Shown: piece by piece, positions 43,993 through 51,555 of the stretch
Numbering within the stretch: the stretch's first letter is position 1
Layout: each line of letters begins with the position of its first letter
NCBI RefSeq assembly: GCF_001984035.1
Contig: NZ_CP019449.1
Span: 3,973,501-4,037,500, forward strand
Length of the DNA stretch: 64,000 nucleotides
Direction of reading: 5' to 3'
DNA from: Sphingopyxis sp. QXT-31
GTDB taxonomy: Bacteria; Pseudomonadota; Alphaproteobacteria; Sphingomonadales; Sphingomonadaceae
The notes under the pieces: generated by a model
The model's database searches: none
Told to the model about the DNA's origin: nothing
Seen by the model: only the letters and a program-made list of their open reading frames with translations
Translations under genes and position numbers: made by a program

Positions 43993-44508
43993 ATGGACGA
44001 CGGGACGAGATATGCGACGGGCGCGCGGCCGGTCATCGTGATCGCGCGGTTGAAGGCGAAGCCGCTGGTCGCGGGGCAATTGCTGTGCGCGCTGGCGCTG
44101 GCCGGGCTGATCGCCCAGCAGGCGCGGGGCGATTCGGCGGGCGAGGTGGTGCGGAGCGTCGTCTTCGGCGACGCGGCGATGACCGCGCTGATGGGGCTCG
44201 CGCTGCTGGGGCTTATCTGGTTCCGGCGGCTGTGGCGCTGGCGCCACGCCTATGTGCGGCACGATGGCAGCATGCTCTACCGCGGCGGCAGCGCGCGCTG
44301 GCCGCTGGCGCTGGTGCGCGATGTCGTGCTGGCACGGAGCGGCGTGGGGCTCGAAACGCTGCGGCTTGTGGTCGACGACGATAGCGAAGTGACGCGCGAG
44401 CTGGTGAAACTCCCGCTGCTCGAAGGCTCGGTCGAGGCGGTGAAGGGCGGGGTCCTGTTTGCGACGGGGCGCGCCCAAAGCCTCGCGGGATCGTCGGCGG
44501 TGCACTGA
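43993..44508 (+). CDS. Small membrane protein
   Basis: A 171-residue protein with two hydrophobic helices (LVAGQLLCALALAGLIAQQ and AMTALMGLALLGLIWFRRLWRWR) and a cytosolic C-terminal domain containing LYRGGSARWPLALVRDVVL (PH/DUF-like sheet region). Unknown function. Confidence 0.65.
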   Translation: MDDGTRYATGARPVIVIARLKAKPLVAGQLLCALALAGLIAQQARGDSAGEVVRSVVFGDAAMTALMGLALLGLIWFRRLWRWRHAYVRHDGSMLYRGGSARWPLALVRDVVLARSGVGLETLRLVVDDDSEVTRELVKLPLLEGSVEAVKGGVLFATGRAQSLAGSSAVH

Positions 44509-44588
44509 CGCCGCGTCCTTCGGCGCGGGACGGCTCGACTCCGCTGCGATGCCCGATTAGCCTGCGGGCTGCTGGTGGGGAGAAGGAT

Positions 44589-44978
44589 ATGAAAAGCGGA
44601 GCGATTCTGATGGCGGGGATGCTGGCGCTGATGGCGACGCCCGGTGCGGCGCAATCGCTGGCCCAGGCGCCGGTCCCGAAAGGGATTCCCAACACCTGGA
44701 TCGATATCATGGGCGCGCCGCAGGAGATGCAGGACCGGCTGATCGGCCAGCGGCGGGACATTCGCTTCACGCTGGCGGTCGGCGCGACGGGTCGCCCGAC
44801 CGGCTGCACCCACAACGGCAGCGATGCGCTGGGCCGGGACGTCGGCGCGCTGACCTGCGAACAGGCGATGCGCCGCGCGCGCTTCACCCCTGCGGCGGAC
44901 GCGGCGGGCAATCCGGTCGCGGGCCAATGGTCGGGCCGCGCCGTGTGGTGCTATGGCGACAGCTGCCTTCATCGATGA
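44589..44978 (+). CDS. Secreted protein with a TonB C-terminal-like domain
   Basis: A 129-residue protein with a signal peptide (MKSGAILMAGMLALMATPGAAQ), then a TonB-C-like fold: IRFTLAVGATGRPTGCTHN, then ALTCEQAMRRARFTPAADAAGNPVAGQWSGR. The usual YP motif is absent; two Cys may form a disulfide, plus a C-terminal Cys pair. It resembles standalone TonB-like periplasmic proteins of sphingomonads. Ribosome site ggggagaagg. Confidence 0.75.
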   Translation: MKSGAILMAGMLALMATPGAAQSLAQAPVPKGIPNTWIDIMGAPQEMQDRLIGQRRDIRFTLAVGATGRPTGCTHNGSDALGRDVGALTCEQAMRRARFTPAADAAGNPVAGQWSGRAVWCYGDSCLHR

Positions 44979-45067
44979 CCGTCGGCCCCCGGCGCTGCCG
45001 GGCGCGCTGCAGGGGCGGTGAACGATCGGGGTTGCGGTTACGATTCCGCTCGTTGCCACCGTCCTTG

Positions 45068-45090
45068 CCAAAGTTCAGCGAAGTTCAGCC
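45068..45090. repeat. 23-bp tandem AAGTTCAG element, variant copy
   Basis: ccaaagttcagcgaagttca starts the element. One base pair differs from the copy at 45124-45146. Together they flank the end of the HTH gene and mirror the copy at 22770-22792. Confidence 0.8.
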
Positions 45091-45123
45091 CAATGGCGGG
45101 GCCGGTTCGGTCGAAGTTCCGGG

Positions 45124-45146
45124 CCAAAGTTCAGGAAAGTTCAGCC
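45124..45146. repeat. 23-bp tandem AAGTTCAG element, exact inverse of 22770-22792
   Basis: ccaaagttcaggaaagttca begins the element; it is the exact reverse complement of the lepA-upstream copy. It overlaps the stop and the last codons of the HTH gene 45131-45832. Confidence 0.85.
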
Positions 45147-45832
45147 TCGTCGCAGTCCCAGGGGGCCGGCGGCGGCGCGGGCACCGGCGCGGGCTCGTTG
45201 CGGGTTTCGCAATACCAGGGCGGCAGCTCGCCGTCGCAGAGGTCGGCGACCTCCAGCGACACCGCGAGATCGTCGGGCGCCATCAGCGCCTCGGGCGCGG
45301 CGGGCGGTTCGGGGTGGAGGTGGACCAGCGCCTCGGCGACCGGGACGGCGGTGGGGGCGGGATCGCTGCGGCGCGCGGCGGCGTCGCGAAAACAGTCGGG
45401 GCCATAGGCGCGCAGCAGGAACATGAGGAGGCGGTCGCTCTGGCGCAGGCGGCGGCCGACGCGGCGGCCGTCGCGGTCGAACACCGGCTCGTCGGAGCCG
45501 ACCAGCGCGCGTTCGAAGGCGGCGTCGAGCAATTTCTTCGACGCCGCGTCGATCGCCGCGGACCAGGCGCGGTCGAACGCCGCGGCGCCGGGCGAACGGC
45601 GCAGGCGATAGGCGGAGGATTCGGACATGCCGACCTGTTGCGCCGCGGTGGCGACCGACCCGCAGTCGGCCAGCGCCTCGATAAAGGCGCGCTGCTTGTC
45701 GGGCGACCATCCGTCCTTGCGCCGCTTCTTCAGCACCGGCACCCAGTGATAGGCGGCGGGGTCGTGACCATGCGCGTCGAGCGCGGTGTCGGCGGCGAGA
45801 TCGGGCGAGGAGATGGGGGCTATGTGGCTCAT
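45131..45832 (-). CDS. Helix-turn-helix protein, paralogue of 29086-30351
   Basis: A 233-residue protein. The helix-turn-helix block at about residues 42-105 (DGWSPDKQRAFIEALADCG; AAQQVGMSESSAYRLRRSPGAAAFDRAW) matches the same block in the 421-residue paralogue. The remainder (EHRLVG region, RQSDRLLMFLLRAYG) is helical. Its last codons and stop are formed by a 23-bp repeat, suggesting that the repeat invaded the 3' end. Terminase-small-subunit-like HTH proteins of this kind occur in many alphaproteobacterial genomes without phage genes. A shared element is present upstream. Confidence 0.7.
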   Translation of the reverse strand: MSHIAPISSPDLAADTALDAHGHDPAAYHWVPVLKKRRKDGWSPDKQRAFIEALADCGSVATAAQQVGMSESSAYRLRRSPGAAAFDRAWSAAIDAASKKLLDAAFERALVGSDEPVFDRDGRRVGRRLRQSDRLLMFLLRAYGPDCFRDAAARRSDPAPTAVPVAEALVHLHPEPPAAPEALMAPDDLAVSLEVADLCDGELPPWYCETRNEPAPVPAPPPAPWDCDEAELS

Positions 45833-45842
45833 CTGCCAGTTT

Positions 45843-45880
45843 GGACCATAGCGAAATAAATTAGGAAAGAAGTTTTTTGC
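45843..45880 (-). promoter_or_regulatory. Upstream element shared with the paralogous HTH gene
   Basis: On the gene's strand it reads CAAAAAACTTCTTTCCTAAT then TTATTTCGCTATGGTCC. Compare the similar block at 30385-30420. The conserved pieces are CTTTCCTAA, TATT and TATGGT. Function is a guess. Confidence 0.4.
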
Positions 45881-45970
45881 ACGCGATGTACGAAATAGGA
45901 TTTGGTGGGGTGTTGGGGTGGAGTGGCGACTCGGGTTAGTCAGGGGTTGTTGCGCCTGTCACCGCAGCTA

Positions 45971-47062
45971 TTATTTTGAAAGCATTATGGTTAGTGTAGA
46001 TCCCAAAATCGCACCCAATATACCTCCCATTAAACCGGCGACCAAAACTGAAAAATTCTGGAAAAAGCTTTGACGCCTAGTTTCGATGTTACGGACAATG
46101 TCCATTGCTGCCATATGGGATGCGTCTTTAGAGAACCTGACTAAATCTCTGAAATGAAATTCTAGTTCGTCATTGATGTCCTTGTTTTGGCTTTCATTAA
46201 AGTTCTCATCAATTAGAGATATCATTTCTGATCTTGCCATTATGTCCCTAAGAGATGACATATTTATATGGTCAACAAATGATTCTGATGAGACGATGTT
46301 TTTTGTTTTTGAGAACTTCGAACCAGAACTTATTTCTTCTATTTTTTCTTGTGTATCATTCACTATTGCCGCCTGAAGATTTAGGCATTTTGACCTAAGA
46401 TTGTGGAGGTGATAAAAGAGAGAGAAGGTTGATCCATATTTTTCTGAAAAGTACAATATCGCTTCATCAAGAGATTTCGTTTCGGAGATATAAGCTTTGT
46501 AACCAAATCCTTCCGAAACGTCTTGTAGCTCATTCTTTGGTTCTTCCGTTTCAAAAAATATGAACTCTGCATGAAATGGGCTCGGGCCAACACAACATAG
46601 CAATATGTCTGAATCTTCCAGTTTTTCTCTTAGGTACTGCCTTACCATCGCAACTGACGTAGACGCATCAAATTCGTTCTTTCTTTCTTGAGAAAATACA
46701 TAGCAAACCGGGTGATAATAATGATTAGACAATATGAATGAAATATTCTCATCGCCGCACCAAAATCCAAGTTCTTTCTGCTTTTCTCTGGAAACGAAAA
46801 GATTGAAAGATATCTCCGCATCATATATATGAGGAACATGTATATCCTCATCGTGCTGGTATTCTATGTAGCACCCGAACTGTCCGTCCGTGCGTGAGAA
46901 CTTAAGTTTTGAGATATTTTCTATTTTCAGAAGTTCTTTTTTTATACTCTCAAAGTAATCTTTCTTGTCTATAATTTCCCCGTTTTTGGGAGCGAAGAAT
47001 ATGCTGCCAACACCGAGCGAAAATCCTATCTTTTCAATTGGTTTCGGCAGCAGGTCGTTCAC
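45971..47062 (-). CDS. AT-rich orphan protein with a C-terminal membrane anchor
   Basis: A 363-residue protein whose gene is visibly AT-rich, unlike every neighbour. The N-terminal 300 residues are mostly helical and strand mix with no recognised motif (HDEDIHVPHIYDAEISFNLF, FYHLHNLRSKCLNLQAAI). The C-terminus (about residues 338-361, FSVLVAGLMGGILGAILGST) is one hydrophobic segment, giving a tail anchor. Start is GTG at 47062 with agggggaaatt before it. The base composition marks recent acquisition. A membrane-anchored effector of an abortive-infection or other defence system is possible, but that is speculation from composition and layout. Confidence 0.7.
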   Translation of the reverse strand: MNDLLPKPIEKIGFSLGVGSIFFAPKNGEIIDKKDYFESIKKELLKIENISKLKFSRTDGQFGCYIEYQHDEDIHVPHIYDAEISFNLFVSREKQKELGFWCGDENISFILSNHYYHPVCYVFSQERKNEFDASTSVAMVRQYLREKLEDSDILLCCVGPSPFHAEFIFFETEEPKNELQDVSEGFGYKAYISETKSLDEAILYFSEKYGSTFSLFYHLHNLRSKCLNLQAAIVNDTQEKIEEISSGSKFSKTKNIVSSESFVDHINMSSLRDIMARSEMISLIDENFNESQNKDINDELEFHFRDLVRFSKDASHMAAMDIVRNIETRRQSFFQNFSVLVAGLMGGILGAILGSTLTIMLSK

Positions 47063-47111
47063 AATTTCCCCCTATTGCAGTGCGATTTTCGTACTTTAAT
47101 TTAGGATTTTC

Positions 47112-47357
47112 TTAAACCGAAAACCCACCGGAATTCCGCCTATTCGACCCCGCCGCCAGCACCTTCTTGCCCGTCGGGGTCAGGGTCCATTTCGCGCCTT
47201 GCTGCGCCACGAGGCCGAGGGCTGCGAGTTCGTCGCGCACGGGATCGCTGGGGAGTTGGGGGCGGCGGTTCGAGATGCCTTCGAGGGTCGCGCGCTGGGG
47301 CTGGCTGAGCACCAGCAGTTTGAGCTTGGGTTTTTTGTCGGTCATTGAGTTCGTCAT
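47112..47357 (-). CDS. Small hypothetical protein
   Basis: An 81-residue protein (MTNSMTDKKPKLKLL start) with a winged-helix-like core: LSQPQRATLEGISNRRPQLPSDPVRDELAALGLVAQQGAKWTLTPTGKKVLAAG. This is the pattern of a small transcription regulator of the ArsR/MarR-like fold, but too short to place. ATG 47345 is an alternative start. Confidence 0.6.
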   Translation of the reverse strand: MTNSMTDKKPKLKLLVLSQPQRATLEGISNRRPQLPSDPVRDELAALGLVAQQGAKWTLTPTGKKVLAAGSNRRNSGGFSV

Positions 47358-47403
47358 CGTCCTGTTGTCGGGTCGCGGCGCGACCATATAGGGTATGCGG
47401 GTT

Positions 47404-47592
47404 TCACCATTTGCCCCCGGCGGCCTCAATGGCTTTGAGTAGGGCTTTCTTGCTGGCGGTGCGGTTCTGGCCGGCGTTGCGCGGGATTGCGAAGTCCGGG
47501 CCGAGCGCAGCGCGGCGGCGCAGCGCTTCGCGCCCGAAATCATCGAGCGACACCGCCTGCTGGCTATCCTTCACGGAGCGTTTCGACGTCAT
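47404..47592 (-). CDS. Small protein overlapping a nucleotidyltransferase, possible antitoxin
   Basis: A 62-residue protein (MTSKRSVKDSQQAVSLDDFG) with a helical middle part and a basic C-terminus. It overlaps the 3' end of the nucleotidyltransferase gene by 29 bases, a layout seen in toxin-antitoxin pairs. No DNA-binding motif is obvious. Antitoxin role is inferred only from size and position. Confidence 0.5.
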   Translation of the reverse strand: MTSKRSVKDSQQAVSLDDFGREALRRRAALGPDFAIPRNAGQNRTASKKALLKAIEAAGGKW

Positions 47593-48118
47593 AGTCGCCG
47601 CAGCTTTCCTCTTCGATCCGCCTGTTCATATAGGTCATGTCGGCATCGGGATATAGGCGGAATAGCGCCTGCGCCTGAGCCAACATGTCGTTCGCGGTAC
47701 CCGATGCATATTGGCCCATGCGGTCGGCGATGATGTCTTCGACCGCGAGGAGGGCGATGCGACCGGCGTCGCCGACCTCGATCAACCGCACGCGGTCGGG
47801 GTCGGCAAGCCCGCCGAGCAGCGTGGAAGTGACGACCTCGAACCCCAGCCCGAGGTCCGGATGAACCCAGCCGCGCGTGGCGACGCCCGCGCCCGATGGC
47901 CGGACGAAACCTTCGGCGCGAAGCTCGGCCTCGAACTCGTCCTGGCTGGGGGTTGCGATATCGAAATCGCCGGTGCTGATCGCGCTGACCGAGTAGAGTT
48001 CGACCGCCGCGCCGCCGACCAGCACAGGGCGCGACAGGCCGCGCGCCACCATCGCCTCGCTGACCCGAGCGAAGAGGCGCAAGGCCGCTTCGAACTCGGG
48101 GCGGTAGGGCGAGGCCAT
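47564..48118 (-). CDS. Nucleotidyltransferase-fold protein (AbiEii-like)
   Basis: A 184-residue protein with the nucleotidyltransferase signature VGGAAVELYSVSAISTGDFDIATPSQ: Gly-Gly at 35-36 and Asp51, Asp53. This is the arrangement of AbiEii/MNT-type toxin nucleotidyltransferases. Its ATG (48118) overlaps the nrdB stop as TAATG, so it is co-transcribed with the reductase operon. A small gene follows with a 29-base overlap. The residues for metal binding look intact. Confidence 0.7.
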   Translation of the reverse strand: MASPYRPEFEAALRLFARVSEAMVARGLSRPVLVGGAAVELYSVSAISTGDFDIATPSQDEFEAELRAEGFVRPSGAGVATRGWVHPDLGLGFEVVTSTLLGGLADPDRVRLIEVGDAGRIALLAVEDIIADRMGQYASGTANDMLAQAQALFRLYPDADMTYMNRRIEEESCGDYDVETLREG

Positions 48119-49179
48119 TATTCGGCGGCAATCCCCGCCTTGGCGAACATGTCTTCGCCGTCGGGGTCGGCTTCGCTCGCGGCGCCGTCGTCGTTGGCTT
48201 TCGCCTTCTTGCGGTTGTCGAAGCTGGACCACACCGTGTTCCAGTCGCCGCGGGTCGCGCCCTTGCTGTATTCGGTGGCGCGGGTTTCGAAGAAGTTGGC
48301 GTGCTCGACGCCGTTGAGGAGCGGGGCGAGCCAGGGGAGCGGGTGCTCGTCGATCATGTAGATCGGCTGGAAACCGAGCTGCCCCAGGCGCCAGTCGGCG
48401 ATGTAGCGGATGTAGCGCTTGATCTCCTTGGGCGTCATGCCGGGGACGGGGCCCTGTTCGAACGCCAGGTCGATGAACGCATCCTCGAGCCGCACGGTCT
48501 TCTGGCAGGTGTCGATGATGTCTTCCTTCACCGCCTTGGTCAGGCAGCCGCGTTCCTTGGTGAAGGTGTGGAACAGCTTGATGATGCCCTCGCAGTGCAG
48601 GCTCTCGTCGCGGATCGACCAGCTGACGATCTGGCCCATGCCCTTCATCTTGTTGAAGCGCGGGAAGTTCATCAGCATCGCGAAGCTGGCGAAGAGCTGC
48701 AAGCCTTCGGTGAAGCCGCCGAACATCGCGAGCGTGCGCGCGATATCCTCGTCATTCTCGACCCCGAACTGCTGCATATAGTCGTGCTTGGCGCGCATCT
48801 CGTCATATTCGAGGAACATGCCATATTCGCTCTCGGGCATGCCGATCGTGTCGAGCAGGTGGCTGTAGGCCGCGATGTGCACGGTCTCCATGTTGCTGAA
48901 CGCGGTCAGCATCATCTTGATCTCGGTCGGCTTGAACACGCGGCCGTATTTTTCGTGGTAGCAATCCTGCACCTCGATATCGGCCTGGGTGAAGAAGCGG
49001 AAGATCTGGGTGAGCAGGTTGCGCTCGTGGTCCGAAATCTTCTGCGCCCAGTCGCGGCAATCCTCGCCCAGCGGCACTTCCTCGGGCACCCAGTGGATCT
49101 GCTGCTGGCGCTTCCAGAAATCGAACGCCCAGGGATATTCGAAGGGCTTGTAGGTCTTGCGGGCTTCTAGCAGCGGCAT
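48118..49179 (-). CDS. nrdB: Ribonucleotide reductase class Ia beta subunit
   Basis: A 353-residue radical-generating subunit. Di-iron ligands are visible as QADIEVQD, METVHIAAY (Glu and His, followed by the radical Tyr in AAYSHLL), GGFTEGLQLFASF and RDESLHCEG. The start MPLLEARKTYKPFEYPWAFDFWKRQQQIHWV is typical. It is separated from nrdA by a small membrane protein, and its stop overlaps the nucleotidyltransferase start. The Tyr is conserved, so the enzyme is Tyr-dependent. Confidence 0.95.
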   Translation of the reverse strand: MPLLEARKTYKPFEYPWAFDFWKRQQQIHWVPEEVPLGEDCRDWAQKISDHERNLLTQIFRFFTQADIEVQDCYHEKYGRVFKPTEIKMMLTAFSNMETVHIAAYSHLLDTIGMPESEYGMFLEYDEMRAKHDYMQQFGVENDEDIARTLAMFGGFTEGLQLFASFAMLMNFPRFNKMKGMGQIVSWSIRDESLHCEGIIKLFHTFTKERGCLTKAVKEDIIDTCQKTVRLEDAFIDLAFEQGPVPGMTPKEIKRYIRYIADWRLGQLGFQPIYMIDEHPLPWLAPLLNGVEHANFFETRATEYSKGATRGDWNTVWSSFDNRKKAKANDDGAASEADPDGEDMFAKAGIAAE

Positions 49180-49209
49180 GGGCGTTTCCTTGGGTGGTGC
49201 GAACGGGCG

Positions 49210-49602
49210 TTATTGCGGGGCGAGGCGGCGGGCTTCGGTGACCGGAAGGCCGCCCTCGGTCGGGACGTAGATGAGCGAGGCTTTCGACGATTCGAGCGCC
49301 TGGATCTGGAGGTAGCGCAGATAGCCCTCGGGACCGCCGAGGCTGTTCTGCAGGATCGCATTGGCCTCGGCCGCACCCTTGGCACGGATGACCTCAGCCT
49401 CGGCGAGCGAGATGGCGCTTTCCTTCTTGGCGCGCGCCTCGAGGATCGCGACCTGGCGCGAGGATTGCGCTTCGGCCAGCGCGGCCTCGCCGGCGAGGCG
49501 CTGCGAATAGACGCGATATTGCGGATAGCCGATCAGGACGACCAGCAGGATGACGACCGCGGCGGCAACCGCCGCGAGCGTGCATCCGGCATTCTTGTTC
49601 AT
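49210..49602 (-). CDS. Small membrane protein with a stomatin-like tail
   Basis: A 130-residue protein with an N-terminal hydrophobic segment (MNKNAGCTLAAVAAAVVILLVVLIGYPQYRVY) and then a long coiled-coil-like helix rich in Ala, Glu and Arg (LAGEAALAEAQSSRQVAILEARAKKESAISLAEAEVIRAKGAAEANAIL), like the tail of SPFH/stomatin proteins, but without the SPFH domain itself. It is located inside the nrd operon, between nrdA and nrdB. Function unknown. Confidence 0.75.
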   Translation of the reverse strand: MNKNAGCTLAAVAAAVVILLVVLIGYPQYRVYSQRLAGEAALAEAQSSRQVAILEARAKKESAISLAEAEVIRAKGAAEANAILQNSLGGPEGYLRYLQIQALESSKASLIYVPTEGGLPVTEARRLAPQ

Positions 49603-49614
49603 CGCGTCAAATCC

Positions 49615-51555
49615 TTACTGGCACGCGAGGCATTCGTCGTAGTCGGTGGTCTGCAGCTCGTACACCGGCGCTTCGGCGGTGTTGTCGGCCTCGACCCCGC
49701 CCGCGAAGCCGGCGCGCTGGACCGATTTCGAGCGGAGATAATAGAGCGATTTGATGCCGAGTTCCCACGCGCGGTAGTGGAGCATGAGCAGGTCCCATTT
49801 CTCGACGTCGGCGGGGATGAACAGGTTCAGCGAGGCGGCCTGGTCGATATAGGGCGTGCGGTCGGCGGCGAGTTCGAGCAGCCAGCGCTGGTCGATCTCG
49901 AAGCTGGTCTTGAAACAGTCCTTCTCGTCCTGGGTCAGGAAGTCGAGGTGCTGGACGCTGCCGCCGCGCTCGAGGATCGAGTTCCAGATCGCGTCGCTGT
50001 TCTTCGCCTTGTCGACGAGCAGGGCCTCGAGGTGCGGGTTGCGGATCGAGAAGCTGCCCGAGAGCGTCTTGTGCGTGTAGATGTTCGCCGGGATCGGCTC
50101 GATGCACGCGCTGGTGCCGCCGCAGATGATCGAGATCGATGCGGTCGGCGCGATCGCCATCTTGCAGCTGAAACGCTCCATCACGCCCTGGTCGGCGGCG
50201 TCGGGGCAGGGGCCGCGCTCGTTGGCGAGCAGCATCGAGGCGGCGTCGACCTGCGCGCGGATATGCTTGAAGACGCGCAGGTTCGACGATTTCGCCATCG
50301 CGCCCTCGAAGGGCAGGCCGCGCGCCTGGAGGAAGCTGTGGAAGCCCATGACGCCGAGGCCGACCGAGCGTTCGCGGCTCGCGCTATATTTGGCGCGCGC
50401 CATTTCGGGCGGGGCGCGGTCGATATAGTCCTGAAGGACGTTGTCGAGCATGCGCATGACATCCTCGATGAACATCTTGTCGCCGTTCCACTCGTCCCAG
50501 GTTTCGAGATTCAAGGACGAAAGGCAGCAGACCGCGGTGCGATCGTTGCCGAGATGGTCGCGGCCGGTCGGCAGGGTGATTTCCGAGCAGAGGTTCGAGG
50601 TGGTGACCTTGAGCCCCAGGTCGCGATGATGCTTGGGCATCATGCGGTTCACCTGGTCGATGAAGATGATATAGGGCTCGCCGGTCGCGAGGCGCGTCTC
50701 GACGAGCTTCTGGAACAGCCCGCGCGCGTCGACGGTGCCGCGGACGCTCTGGTCCTTGGGCGAGCGGAGGTTGAATTCGCGGCCGTCGCGGACGGCCTCC
50801 ATGAACTCGTCGGTGATCAGCACGCCGTGGTGGAGGTTCAGCGCCTTACGGTTGAAGTCGCCCGACGGTTTGCGGACCTCGAGAAACTCCTCGATCTCGG
50901 GATGCGAGACGTCGAGGTAGCAGGCGGCCGAACCGCGGCGGAGCGAGCCCTGCGAGATCGCGAGGGTCAGGCTGTCCATCACGCGGACGAAGGGAATGAT
51001 GCCGCTGGTCTTGCCGTTGAGGCCGACGGGTTCGCCGATGCCGCGGACCGCGCCCCAATAGGTGCCGATGCCGCCGCCGCGGCTGGCGAGCCAGACATTC
51101 TCGTTCCAGGTGCCGACGATGCCCTCGAGGCTGTCGTCGACCGAGTTCAGATAGCAGCTGATCGGCAGGCCGCGGCCGGTGCCGCCGTTCGAGAGCACGG
51201 GGGTCGCGGGCATGAACCACAGCTTCGAGATATAGTCGTAGAGCCGCTGCGCGTGGTCCTGGTCGTCGGCATAGGCGTCGGCGACGCGCGCGAAGAGATC
51301 CTGATAGGATTCGCCGGGCAGGAGATAGCGGTCCTCGAGCGTTTCCTTGCCGAAATCGGTGAGGAGCGCGTCGCGGCTACGGTCGGTTTCGATCGCGAAG
51401 CGACGCGCATGGACCTTGGCCTCGCCGCCGTCGTTGAGCTTCGCCGCCGGGGCCGAATCAGCGGGTGATTCGGTCGCTGCCGGGGTCTCGTTCTTCGTCA
51501 ATTCCATCGTCGCCACGTCGCTCGTCTCCACCCGGTCGGTCTCTCGAAAATCCAT
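49615..51555 (-). CDS. nrdA: Ribonucleotide reductase class Ia alpha subunit
   Basis: A 646-residue catalytic subunit. Landmarks are TPVLSNGGTGRGLPISCYLN (first active-site Cys), NLCSEITLPT with its Cys, SACIEPIPANIYTHK, and the C-terminal ECLACQ with the two Cys that transfer electrons from thioredoxin or glutaredoxin. The N-terminal ATP-cone domain of typical NrdA is not seen; the protein starts shortly before VHARRFAIETDRSRDALLTDFGKETLEDRYLL, so allosteric activity control may be altered. Start is ATG at 51555; a TTG lies one codon before and another ATG at 51507. The operon is nrdA, a small membrane protein, nrdB, a nucleotidyltransferase. Confidence 0.93.
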   Translation of the reverse strand: MDFRETDRVETSDVATMELTKNETPAATESPADSAPAAKLNDGGEAKVHARRFAIETDRSRDALLTDFGKETLEDRYLLPGESYQDLFARVADAYADDQDHAQRLYDYISKLWFMPATPVLSNGGTGRGLPISCYLNSVDDSLEGIVGTWNENVWLASRGGGIGTYWGAVRGIGEPVGLNGKTSGIIPFVRVMDSLTLAISQGSLRRGSAACYLDVSHPEIEEFLEVRKPSGDFNRKALNLHHGVLITDEFMEAVRDGREFNLRSPKDQSVRGTVDARGLFQKLVETRLATGEPYIIFIDQVNRMMPKHHRDLGLKVTTSNLCSEITLPTGRDHLGNDRTAVCCLSSLNLETWDEWNGDKMFIEDVMRMLDNVLQDYIDRAPPEMARAKYSASRERSVGLGVMGFHSFLQARGLPFEGAMAKSSNLRVFKHIRAQVDAASMLLANERGPCPDAADQGVMERFSCKMAIAPTASISIICGGTSACIEPIPANIYTHKTLSGSFSIRNPHLEALLVDKAKNSDAIWNSILERGGSVQHLDFLTQDEKDCFKTSFEIDQRWLLELAADRTPYIDQAASLNLFIPADVEKWDLLMLHYRAWELGIKSLYYLRSKSVQRAGFAGGVEADNTAEAPVYELQTTDYDECLACQ

